Both the position numbers and the translations under genes were made by a program. From assembly GCA_015232395.1 (NCBI GenBank), contig JADFZT010000056.1:1-33409 (forward strand): a stretch of DNA of 33,409 nt. Direction: 5' to 3'. Positions within the stretch are counted from its first letter, which is position 1, and each line of letters opens with the position of its first letter. Positions 17,301-24,039 of this stretch are shown here, piece by piece. Below the pieces are notes generated by a model. It was not told the origin of the DNA. It did no database searches and was given only the letters and a program-made list of their open reading frames with translations. This DNA comes from Magnetococcales bacterium. GTDB lineage: Bacteria; Pseudomonadota; Magnetococcia; Magnetococcales; JADFZT01.

Positions 17301-17919
17301 CGATCTGGAAATTCGCGGGGCGGGAAATATTTTGGGCGATGAGCAGTCCGGGCAGATCAAGGAGGTGGGGTTTGAGCTCTATAACCAGATGCTCAATCAA
17401 GCCATCCGGGCGCTGAAGGGAGAGATTTCCCAAAAAGAGTCAGATCAGGAGATCCCAGAGGAAGAGGAGATTGTACCAACGATCAATCTTTCCCTCTCGA
17501 CCTTTATCCCCGAGGATTATGTCCCCGATGTTCACCAGCGCCTTTCCCTCTACAAGCGGATGGCGGGATTGAAGGGGTTGGAGGAGATCCGGCAGATGGG
17601 GGCGGAGTTGGTGGATCGCTTTTCCAAGCCCCCCCAATCGGTGACCAATCTATTGATGGTCATGCGCTTCAAGTTTTTCTGCCGGGAACTCAAAATCACC
17701 AAGCTCGAAGCGGGGCCAAAAGGGGGCGCGATCCAGTTCCACCCGGAGCCCAACATCGACCCCGGGGTGCTCTTTCAGTTGATTCAAAAAGGGGCGGGCA
17801 AACACCGCTTCAACCAGGAAACCCGCACCCTGGGACTGCGAGAGCGGGATTGGGGTGAGCCGGAAAAGCGTCTGGCCGAGCTGGAAGCGGTGATCAAGGA
17901 GCTGAAAGGGAAGAAATAA
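14374..17919 (+). CDS. mfd: Transcription-repair coupling factor Mfd
   Basis: Mfd removes RNA polymerase stalled at DNA lesions and recruits UvrA. The 1181 residues match the full-length family. Domains in order are the UvrB-like N-terminal module (about 1-350, with LPFPAWEVLPFEGLSPF and FAVRGGIVDFFPPG), the RNA-polymerase-interacting CarD-like domain (about 510-570, VVHADHGVGRYGGL), a RecG-like SF2 translocase with Walker A GDVGFGKTE near 654 and Walker B DEEQRFG near 756, the second helicase fold with STIIENGVDIPSANT and QLRGRVGRS, and the C-terminal regulatory TRCF domain (about 1030-1140). The ATG has no strong Shine-Dalgarno site. A long hairpin lies just after the stop. Confidence 0.98.
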   Translation: MTQSHPGNTFFAQLQPHLERTGAPYTQIGALPEGGISWFIAQLAAERSAPVVLVTDRPSRAEALHRELMFLTSGEARPPSMLPFPAWEVLPFEGLSPFGPLVAERLATLFRLTQMSGLGPVLAGDESGHTRGIVITTPAALMQRVMPREVLAHHGFAIRVGDQLDLPQFRKFLAVSGYHPATQVAEPGEFAVRGGIVDFFPPGGEEPVRIELFGDEVETLRHFDPMTQRSTDAIPRIQALPMCEVILNEETIRTFRKNFRAAFGGNAAEDPIYKSISQGESFQGMEHFLSLFHDGLETVFDYLPEGSLFLLEANALEAGVRHGGEIAERAGHVGENETGNRHLPPDALYLSGDELSACLNRFSVLLQGPEKEVGDLAAGFLPLPTFREAATDEQSEVVARGVRYLDGLRNAGVRIGVAARTVGQRELLRDLLKDHKTHADDTPSWKEIAQASPGTLGLAVGDLAGGFYHPGQKIALIPEGAFLGNRVRSREMDRRQLDQLIASFADLKEGNLVVHADHGVGRYGGLHTLDVGALKNDFLLVSYAGEDKLYVPVETLDRVSKYTGGEGAVLDKLGGPRWKRTKQKARKKILEMADELVRLQAEREARKGFAFAGPDPLYQEFAAAFPFEETPDQSQAIQTVLEDMASPRPMDRLVCGDVGFGKTEVALRAAFRAVMDGKQVAILAPTTILAQQHYETFARRLVNYPVRVASLSRFRSTVELRKSITALAQGQVDVVIGTHRLLQKDVIFKDLGLLIVDEEQRFGVTHKEKIKTLRSTVDILTLTATPIPRTMHMAMAGVRDISIIATPPVDRLAIRTMVTHYRPERVREAILREVYRGGQVFYLYNQVRDIDAFASKLAKLVPEAKVGVAHGQMRENRLERVMLSFYRQEFNVLVCSTIIENGVDIPSANTILIHRADKFGLAQLHQLRGRVGRSGRRAYAYLLIPHRERLSRDAARRLEAIETLGDLGAGFLLATHDLEIRGAGNILGDEQSGQIKEVGFELYNQMLNQAIRALKGEISQKESDQEIPEEEEIVPTINLSLSTFIPEDYVPDVHQRLSLYKRMAGLKGLEEIRQMGAELVDRFSKPPQSVTNLLMVMRFKFFCRELKITKLEAGPKGGAIQFHPEPNIDPGVLFQLIQKGAGKHRFNQETRTLGLRERDWGEPEKRLAELEAVIKELKGKK

Positions 17920-17942
17920 CCGGGCAGGTGATGCTGTTTTCA

Positions 17943-17983
17943 GCATGAGGCTGTTTACGACAAACATGCAAACAGCCTCATGC
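17943..17983. terminator. Perfect 14-bp hairpin between convergent mfd and SLH genes
   Basis: GCATGAGGCTGTTT (17943-17956) and its exact reverse complement (17970-17983) flank a 13-nt loop. It sits between two convergent genes, 24 bp after the mfd stop, the usual place for a bidirectional transcription end. Neither strand has a T-tract after the stem, so it may act as an mRNA 3'-end-stabilising structure or a factor-assisted terminator rather than a classical intrinsic terminator. Confidence 0.6.
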
Positions 17984-18004
17984 CCAGCTGGTTTCAGTCC
18001 AAAT

Positions 18005-19381
18005 TCAAGGGGTGATTCTGGTTGCAGTGCCGGTGCCATCCGCCCCTTCAACACTGAGTGTTGCCGTGTCGCCGGAAACGGTCAACGTGGCTGCACCGGT
18101 CAGATGGGAAAGCCCCCACTCACCGTTGGTGTCTGTCAGTATATTGGGTGAAAGAAGGCCTGACGTTTCATTCCAGGTATAGGTGCCTACCTCCATGCCA
18201 TCCTGACCGCTGGGATCATCCACAGAGTCGCCATCTTGGACGTGGATTACGTTGGTCTCATCCAAAAACAGCAGGAAAGTGGCGTTGTCGGCTTCTCCGG
18301 CAGTGCCCATCAGCCAGCCTCCCACCAGCGTGTTTGAATCATCCGTGATACGAGAGCCCGAGCTTGTGCCGTCGGCGCCTGCCACACTCAGGGTCAATGT
18401 ATCCCCTGAAACAGAAATCGAAGCCGTACCCGTCAGATGAGAAAGCCCCCACTCGCCGTTGGTGTCGGTGATCACATTGACTGTGAGAACACCGCTGGAT
18501 TCCTCCCAGCCATAGGTTCCCACTTCCATGCCATCCTGGCCGCTGGGATCATCAATTGAGTCGCCATCCTGGACCAGCATAAAGTGGGAATCATCCATGA
18601 ATGTCAGAACAGTCACGCCATCTGCGACCCCTGGGGTACCCAATGTCCAACTACCCACCAGAGAGGCTTCAGAGCCGTCAGAGATGTTGTCATCCGTATC
18701 ATCCGACGCCCCCAACTCAAAGGTTTGCACCAGAAAGACCGCCATCTCCGCCCGGTTGATGGTCAGGCTCGGACAGAAATAACCCTCTCCTTCACACTCT
18801 CGGCCAGGCTCGATGGTGCCATCAAGATATCCATCGTTTGCCAGTGTTTCGATGTAGGCCCCGGCCCAGTAGTCGGAGGAGATGTCGCCATAGACCGTGC
18901 CGGTAGCGGCGGAGGGAACATAGTCGGTACCATATTTGGCTCTCACCAAAAAGATGGCCATCTCTGCCCGGGTGATCTCCCGGCTGGGGCAATAGTTGCT
19001 GGCGTCACAGCCGCTGGTGATGCCCAGATCGGCAAACTTTTCGACATAGCTGCCAGCCCAATAGCTGCTGGAAACATCCTCAAAGACTGTTCCGGTGCCG
19101 GTGGGTGGGGCATAGTCCGATCCATACATCGCCCGCAGCAGAAAGATAGCCATCTCCGAGCGTTGCAGGGTGTTGTCCGGGCAATAGTTTTCCGAGTCAC
19201 AGCCACTGGTGATCGAGGTGCTGGCCAAGGTGCCGATATCGTCGTAGGCCCAGTGGTCGCTGGTTACATCTGTAAAGGCTGACCCTTGGCCGGGAAGCAT
19301 CACCAGAAAGGTGGTCATGATCAGGATGAAACGAAGGGAAAGAGTGGGTGGAGAAATGCCAGAAAGCCTATTTTGATTCAT
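18005..19381 (-). CDS. Secreted protein with three SLH repeats and a duplicated C-terminal domain
   Basis: A signal peptide occupies about residues 1-35 (hydrophobic RFILIMTTFLVMLP, cleavage near GSA). Three S-layer-homology repeats follow, at about 36-85, 98-150 and 163-222. Each has the F.DV...WA...I..L pattern and the R.EMA.FL segment, and all contain the paired cysteines usual in proteobacterial SLH proteins (GCD...YCP in the first two). An acidic linker (226-240) leads into two copies of a roughly 106-residue domain (241-346 and 352-457) that share DDPSGQDGMEVGTY and DTNGEWGLSHLTG. It is probably an outer-surface or cell-wall-associated protein; the function of the duplicated domain is unknown to me. 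The ATG has an AAGG site upstream and a plausible promoter. Confidence 0.85.
   Translation of the reverse strand: MNQNRLSGISPPTLSLRFILIMTTFLVMLPGQGSAFTDVTSDHWAYDDIGTLASTSITSGCDSENYCPDNTLQRSEMAIFLLRAMYGSDYAPPTGTGTVFEDVSSSYWAGSYVEKFADLGITSGCDASNYCPSREITRAEMAIFLVRAKYGTDYVPSAATGTVYGDISSDYWAGAYIETLANDGYLDGTIEPGRECEGEGYFCPSLTINRAEMAVFLVQTFELGASDDTDDNISDGSEASLVGSWTLGTPGVADGVTVLTFMDDSHFMLVQDGDSIDDPSGQDGMEVGTYGWEESSGVLTVNVITDTNGEWGLSHLTGTASISVSGDTLTLSVAGADGTSSGSRITDDSNTLVGGWLMGTAGEADNATFLLFLDETNVIHVQDGDSVDDPSGQDGMEVGTYTWNETSGLLSPNILTDTNGEWGLSHLTGAATLTVSGDTATLSVEGADGTGTATRITP
18011..18661. repeat. Two direct copies of a ~318-bp coding repeat inside the SLH gene
   Basis: The DNA for residues 241-346 (18344-18661) and 352-457 (18011-18328) is repeated, with long near-identical stretches such as the segment encoding DDPSGQDGMEVGTY. 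The period is about 333 bp. It looks like a fairly recent internal duplication and a possible recombination or copy-number site. Confidence 0.8.
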
Positions 19382-19436
19382 GTGTTTTACCTTGCACTTG
19401 AATTGTTTTTATTGGGAGTTTTTTTGTTTATGACGC

Positions 19437-19466
19437 TTTGTATTCCCATTCTTGGCAAGGTGTCAA
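19437..19466 (-). promoter_or_regulatory. Candidate sigma-70 promoter for the SLH gene
   Basis: On the minus strand a perfect TTGACA (19466-19461) and TACAAA (19442-19437) are 18 bp apart, about 55 bp before the SLH start codon. The surrounding DNA is AT-rich. Confidence 0.45.
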
Positions 19467-19595
19467 GTAGTAAAAAAAATGATACTGGCATTGCGTTCAA
19501 GTCATTGCCATCGGATTAAACGTGAATGATATCTCGTTGGATTGTATTTATTTTATTGCCGATTGCAGGTTATTCCAGCAGTGATTTCAGTCTAT

Positions 19596-19638
19596 AAAAA
19601 AAACGCCTGGGACCGTGATAGGGCCGGTCCCGGGCGTT
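19596..19638 (-). terminator. Strong intrinsic terminator on the minus strand with no gene in front of it
   Basis: Arms 19602-19614 and 19626-19638 pair over 13 bp with one G-T wobble (AACGCCTGGGACC / GGTCCCGGGCGTT) around an 11-nt loop. On the minus strand the stem runs into eight T residues (A8 at 19596-19603 on the plus strand). This is a textbook Rho-independent terminator. The nearest upstream minus-strand sequence (19639-20270) holds no convincing minus-strand gene. It may shield the SLH promoter from read-through, or end an unannotated RNA. Confidence 0.75.
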
Positions 19639-19903
19639 GGCATTACCGATCATGGTGGAAAAATGGTTTTCCTTTCTTCATTTTAGTCCTGTCCAAAGAA
19701 TCAAAGTTCCGGCCCTGGAAAGAAAGGGTCAAATTGGCCTGATAATCATCACGCCAGGAGATACAATGAACCGCCAATGGGTCTGGCATCGAAGGATCGG
19801 TGTGTGGGAAAATTTAGGCTTCTATCTTGCAAGAAAAAACAGTCGGCGTTATCCCCCGGAGAGCGCATCCAACCATCCACTATCTTTTCCTGGATCACAG
19901 GCC
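19639..19903. other. Gene-free stretch before the sulfotransferase group
   Basis: About 265 bp separate the orphan terminator from the first gene of the sulfotransferase group. The plus-strand frame is open through much of it, but the peptide looks non-coding. I found no promoter pair at good spacing; GATAAT at 19741 lacks a -35. It should contain the promoter of the plus-strand group and possibly a minus-strand RNA that ends at 19596. Confidence 0.4.
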
Positions 19904-20182
19904 ATGATTTTCGATTTTCGACAGTTGACCGCTAAGCTTGTCCTTTTGATGGGGGGCGTCGCCTGTTTCACTTGGGCCTCCCCCGCTTATGCCTATGTGG
20001 GGCCGGGAGCCGGGCTCGGGATGGTGGGGAGCCTGGTTGCGGTGGTGGTGGCAGTTGTGCTCGGGGTAGTGGGATTTGTCCTCTATCCGATCCGGCTCAT
20101 CATGAAAAAAAGAAAGCAGGCCTCCGAAAATCAGGCCAAGGAAGCCTCGGCGGTGGATCCGGAATCTGATCAAAAAGAGTAA
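19904..20182 (+). CDS. Small membrane protein of the YVGPGAGL type (92 aa)
   Basis: The product has a signal or first TM segment (about 10-28, LVLLMGGVACFTWASPAYA), then YVGPGAGLGMVGSLVAVVVAVVLGVVGFVLYP as motif plus second TM (about 30-62), then a basic, charged tail. I recall small proteins with a YVGPGAG opening after the signal as frequent first genes of exopolysaccharide or sulfotransferase clusters; their role is unknown. The frame is open much further upstream, but I chose the ATG at 19904 because the signal sequence starts there. The ribosome-binding site is weak. It lies 92 bp before the next membrane gene on the same strand. Confidence 0.7.
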   Translation: MIFDFRQLTAKLVLLMGGVACFTWASPAYAYVGPGAGLGMVGSLVAVVVAVVLGVVGFVLYPIRLIMKKRKQASENQAKEASAVDPESDQKE

Positions 20183-20274
20183 ACGCCCAAAACACACCTG
20201 ATCTTGAGCGGGTCATAACGATCTCTTGACTCCCCAGCCGGTTGGCTGACAGCGACCTTTTTCGACCTCATCCC

Positions 20275-20991
20275 ATGATGCCACTCTACATCATCACCAT
20301 CCTGACAGGGCTGCTCCTGGGCTGGCTGTTCATGGTCATCTGGCGAAAAGTGCTGCCAACTGGTATGAGCCGGGCTTTTTGGAGCTATCTGGCCACCGCC
20401 TCCCGGGAGCTTTTGACCCAGGTGGATGCCGATGAGTTTCCGCGCCTCTATTGGAACCTGGTGGTGCGAACCTTTCGCTATTCTGGGCGCAATATGCTGG
20501 CGGTGGGGTTGGGGGTGATGCCAACCCTTTGGGTGCTCTTTTTCGCCATGCCAACCGCTCTGGAGCGCTACCATGCCCAGGCCCCCTGGTTGGAACTCTA
20601 TCCTTCCGGTTCGGCCCGGCTGCTGGTGGATGGCGCGGTTATTTCCCCTGGGGAATCCGGAGAGGGTGCCCGCTATCGCCTTGATGAAAACCAGGTCCGG
20701 GGCGTTCTCCAATTGGATAAAATATCCCTCAACCTCGACCCTCTGGCCCAGCGATACGCTCTTTGCCGCACCACCCTGGATTGCCTGCTTTTCATGGGGC
20801 TCGATTTTTCGGTGAGGGATCTCTCCCCATCGGTTCTTCCTGAAGAAAGCCTCTCCTATGTCGTGGTGCGCCCCTCCCATGGGGATGACAATCTGTTGTG
20901 GCCTTTTTTGAGTGACCTGGAATTTCTGTTTTTCCTGAGCCTCATTTTGGCCACCATGGGGAGCTATTTTTTCCAACGGAAAAGTGCGTGA
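20275..20991 (+). CDS. Hypothetical membrane protein of the sulfotransferase group (238 aa)
   Basis: I do not recognise a domain. TM segments are visible at about 3-24 (YIITILTGLLLGWLFMVIW), 82-103 (NMLAVGLGVMPTLWVLFFAM) and 213-232 (LEFLFFLSLILATMGSYFF). The part between the second and third segment (about 105-210) has a beta-rich look and would lie on one side of the membrane. Two adjacent ATG codons (20275 and 20278) are possible starts; a TTG at 20242 is open but unlikely. Its stop overlaps the GTG start of the sulfotransferase gene (GTGA), so the two proteins are translationally coupled and may work together. Confidence 0.75.
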   Translation: MMPLYIITILTGLLLGWLFMVIWRKVLPTGMSRAFWSYLATASRELLTQVDADEFPRLYWNLVVRTFRYSGRNMLAVGLGVMPTLWVLFFAMPTALERYHAQAPWLELYPSGSARLLVDGAVISPGESGEGARYRLDENQVRGVLQLDKISLNLDPLAQRYALCRTTLDCLLFMGLDFSVRDLSPSVLPEESLSYVVVRPSHGDDNLLWPFLSDLEFLFFLSLILATMGSYFFQRKSA

Positions 20992-22076
20992 AGCTGACCC
21001 CCTTCGATTATGGTTTGGCCCGCTTCAGCCACACCCTGGCAGCCCCCTTGCGCAACATGGGGGAAGCTGAATCACTCTTCCTGGAAAAAAAGCTGGCTGA
21101 CCTCACCATCGATCGACCGATCTTCATCACCGGTCTGGCCCGCTCTGGCACCACCATTTTATTGTCGATTTTAAGTTCGATCCCGGGTGTGGCGACCCAT
21201 CGCTACCGGGATTTTCCCTTTTTGATGACCCCCTATTTTTGGAACCGGCTGCAGAATTTATTCAGCCGTGAAGAACAGCCGGTAGAGCGGCCCCATCAGG
21301 ATCGGATCCGCATCACCCGGGAGAGTCCGGATGCCTTTGAAGAGCCCCTCTGGCACCATTTTTTTCCCCATCTCCACGATCCAGGAAAAAACCATCTCCT
21401 GGATGCCAGCCAGGAGAGCCCGGAGTTTGAGCGGTTTTTTGTCGATCACCTCAAAAAAATAGTCCTGATTCGAGGTGGGCAACGCTACCTCTCCAAGGGA
21501 AACTATAACCTGACCCGAATCGCCTATCTGGCCAAGCTCTTTCCTGATGCCCGGTTTTTGGTGCCTGTCAGGGATCCCGTGAGCCATGTCCACTCCCTGG
21601 TGCGCCAGCATTGCTTGTTTGAGGGGTATGCCCAGAGTGACCCCCGGGTGCCCCACTATCTGGAAGCGGCGGGTCATTTTGAGTTTGGCCCCCAGCGGGT
21701 TCCCATCCATCTTTCCCGGAGTCGAACGAATGATATCTTGGGGGCTTGGCAGGGTGGAGATGACTATCGGGGCTACGCTATGCTGTGGGCGGATCTCTAC
21801 GGCTATCTGGATGATCTCATGGCCCGGGAGGAGAGCTTGGCCCATCAAATTCGATTGGTTCGGTTTGAACAGCTTTGCCAGGATCCCGGGGGTGAGATGC
21901 AGAAAAATTTGGCTTTTGCCGAGTTGGAAGGCAAGGGGGCGGCGTACGCCAAAAGTGTCGCTGCCATCAGTCCACCCCCTCCAGGGACCCTTTCCGCCGT
22001 CACTGATCGGGAGAGAGAAATGATTTGGCAGGAGACAGGGGTGGTGGCGGCCAAACTGGGCTATCATCCGCTATAA
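20988..22076 (+). CDS. Sulfotransferase family protein (PAPS-dependent type)
   Basis: It would move a sulfate group from PAPS to a carbohydrate, lipid or protein acceptor in the cytoplasm. The 5'-phosphosulfate-binding loop appears as FITGLARSGTTILLSIL (about residues 46-62), and the 3'-phosphate motif as FLVPVRDPVSHVHSLVRQH (about 188-206). Both are characteristic of the Sulfotransfer_1/_3 families. The 362-residue length is normal. The start is GTG, fused to the stop of the previous gene. The ASST-like gene follows after 36 bp. The acceptor is unknown; the neighbouring membrane proteins suggest an envelope component. Confidence 0.87.
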   Translation: MKLTPFDYGLARFSHTLAAPLRNMGEAESLFLEKKLADLTIDRPIFITGLARSGTTILLSILSSIPGVATHRYRDFPFLMTPYFWNRLQNLFSREEQPVERPHQDRIRITRESPDAFEEPLWHHFFPHLHDPGKNHLLDASQESPEFERFFVDHLKKIVLIRGGQRYLSKGNYNLTRIAYLAKLFPDARFLVPVRDPVSHVHSLVRQHCLFEGYAQSDPRVPHYLEAAGHFEFGPQRVPIHLSRSRTNDILGAWQGGDDYRGYAMLWADLYGYLDDLMAREESLAHQIRLVRFEQLCQDPGGEMQKNLAFAELEGKGAAYAKSVAAISPPPPGTLSAVTDREREMIWQETGVVAAKLGYHPL

Positions 22077-22112
22077 TGGACCGTTAGCCCCTGGGATCGA
22101 TCTTGAGCGTTT

Positions 22113-23567
22113 ATGCCTCTTGAGGGAAACACCCCTGAATTATCAACCATCACCATCCAGCCTGTGGCCAAGCCTACCATGATCCGTTTCCTGAAAGAAA
22201 ATTACGACCGTCTGCTCTTTTTTTTCGCCCTTCTGTTTATGGCTTTTGGCTATGGGGTGGCGACGGTCACCTTTGAAATTTTTCCCTATTCGGTATTGAA
22301 AGCCGCCCGGGCGAGTTTGGAGGCGGTACAGAGCATCACCATCGATGTCAAACCGGAAATCGCGGTTCGTTTTGATCTGCCCGAGACGGAAGGCTATACC
22401 CGGCCGACGGTGAGCAGCTTTTCCAAAAAGCAGGGGCAGGAGCTGATTTTGGTGGGGGCGGTCACCTTTGGCCAGCTGCCGGAGCACTGCCCGGAATATG
22501 GCTGCATCGCCTGGCTGATGGATCGTGATGGGGAGATCAAATATACCTGGAAATACAGCCCGGAGCTGTGGGCGGATGTGACCAAAATCAGCGGCTCTTT
22601 TTTGGGGGATAATTTTTATCCCATCGCTTTCCACCTGTTTGATAACGGTGATCTGCTGGTGAGCTTCCAGGGCAAGGATTCCTGGCCCTATGGGGTGGGG
22701 ATGGCCCGCTTTGATAAACATTCAAAGCTGCTCTGGAAGCAGGAAATTCTCACCCACCACTGGTTTTCAGTGGATGCTGCCGGCCGTATCCATACCCCCT
22801 CATTTGAAATTGTCGAAAGCCCTGTTGCCATCGGTAAAACCTCTACCGATATTGAGTGCGAACAGGTGCGCTTTTCCATCTCCACCATCAAAATTTTGGG
22901 GCCTGACGGGGAGATCGAAGAGGAGATTCCCATACTCGATGCCTTTGCTGACTCCGGTTATGAGGGGGTGCTGTTTTCCCCCGGAGAAAACCTCCTGGAA
23001 GTGCATAGCTGCGACCCCTTTCATCTGAACGATGTCCGGCTTCTGCCCCCGGAAATGGCCGACAACTATCCGGGGCTTGAAGCCGGAGATCTGCTCCTCT
23101 CCCTGCGTTCCATCAATGGGGTGGCGGTCTACTCCCCCAAGCATCAAAAAATGCAGTGGGTCTCGGTAGGCACCACCATCAAGCAGCACGCCCCCCGCTT
23201 TGATGGCGAGGGAGGGATCTATATTTTCGATAATCTGGGAGGGGACAAGGAGATCGCCAAAGGGACGCGGATTGTCCGTCTGGATCTGGAAAGCCGAGTG
23301 CAAAAAACCATCTTTCCCCGCCCGGGGGTCACCCTGCCGGGCAAAGGCCGAGGCCATGCAGCCCACAGCGGCCACATTGAGCTGAGCCGGGATGGCAAGC
23401 GCCTGCTGGCAGCATATACAGGCCAGGGGGTGCTCTGGGAGATCGATATCGAGAGCGCTGAAGTGCTCTGGGAATTCATCAACACCCACCCCTTCCAGGA
23501 TCGCGCTTCCAGGCTGTCGATCTATACCGCCAAATATGTCTATCCAGAGCAATTTCCCTTCAGGTAG
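22113..23567 (+). CDS. Membrane-anchored arylsulfotransferase (ASST)-like protein
   Basis: The 484-aa protein has one TM segment near residues 32-53 (LLFFFALLFMAFGYGVATV), followed by a large extracytoplasmic domain with the blade pattern of the ASST beta-propeller. Visible elements include HLFDNGDLLVSFQG, HHWFSVDAAGRIHTPS, HAPRFDGEGGIYIFDN, GHAAHSGHIELSRDGKRLL, and the closing EVLWEFIN. ASST enzymes transfer sulfate between phenolic compounds through an active-site histidine; I cannot identify that histidine with certainty here. Its position directly after a PAPS-type sulfotransferase suggests a shared sulfation task, but some ASST-fold proteins of this type may have lost catalysis. Confidence 0.75.
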   Translation: MPLEGNTPELSTITIQPVAKPTMIRFLKENYDRLLFFFALLFMAFGYGVATVTFEIFPYSVLKAARASLEAVQSITIDVKPEIAVRFDLPETEGYTRPTVSSFSKKQGQELILVGAVTFGQLPEHCPEYGCIAWLMDRDGEIKYTWKYSPELWADVTKISGSFLGDNFYPIAFHLFDNGDLLVSFQGKDSWPYGVGMARFDKHSKLLWKQEILTHHWFSVDAAGRIHTPSFEIVESPVAIGKTSTDIECEQVRFSISTIKILGPDGEIEEEIPILDAFADSGYEGVLFSPGENLLEVHSCDPFHLNDVRLLPPEMADNYPGLEAGDLLLSLRSINGVAVYSPKHQKMQWVSVGTTIKQHAPRFDGEGGIYIFDNLGGDKEIAKGTRIVRLDLESRVQKTIFPRPGVTLPGKGRGHAAHSGHIELSRDGKRLLAAYTGQGVLWEIDIESAEVLWEFINTHPFQDRASRLSIYTAKYVYPEQFPFR

Positions 23568-23636
23568 AATTGGTGATGGAAAAGAGGGAAGGTCTTCTGA
23601 TTTGGGAATAGTCGTTCAGGGGAAGTTGTCAAAACA

Positions 23637-24029
23637 ATGCTGAAAACAGTACAGGGACCACTCTTGAGGGTTTGGCTGGTTGTCGGCTTCGGTGTGTTGA
23701 GCCTGCTCTCCGGATGTGCCTTGCCGCTTCCCTGCGGAGCCCCAGGCAATCAAGCTGGCGTCAAATGTTGGACGGGGATGATGCGGGATGATTTTTTTTC
23801 ACCCTTTGAGCAGGAAACCGACAGCCAGGTGATCTTTCAGAGGGTCTGTCGGGAGATGCAGGTGGAAGCTGAAACCGCCTGCAACCAGTATGGCCTGTCA
23901 GCCCGCTTCCGGGTCTTTCCAAAGTCGATATTCCAACCATGCGATTGTTTTTTGGAACCAATGTGGTCACGCCCAGAAATTCCAAGATGCGATATTGAAT
24001 TTCGATGTATCCTTCCGACTAAAGATTGA
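23637..24029 (+). CDS. Cys-rich putative lipoprotein (130 aa)
   Basis: A hydrophobic N-terminal segment ends in the lipobox LLSGC (Cys27), so the mature protein should be lipid-anchored at the membrane. Besides Cys27, the mature part has cysteines at about 33, 44, 71, 81, 101, 103, 119 and 124, many for its size, which suggests disulfides or metal binding. I do not recognise the family. The last 50 residues are encoded in DNA of lower GC than the first part, like the next gene. The ribosome site (GGAAG) is about 12 nt from the ATG. The TPR gene starts 10 bp after its stop. Confidence 0.6.
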   Translation: MLKTVQGPLLRVWLVVGFGVLSLLSGCALPLPCGAPGNQAGVKCWTGMMRDDFFSPFEQETDSQVIFQRVCREMQVEAETACNQYGLSARFRVFPKSIFQPCDCFLEPMWSRPEIPRCDIEFRCILPTKD

Positions 24030-24039
24030 ATTTATCGCC

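Noticed and set aside
23890-24039. Upstream extension of the TPR gene by 50 codons
   Set aside because: It overlaps the lipoprotein gene in another frame, has no ribosome site, and the TPR pattern starts only after the ATG at 24040.
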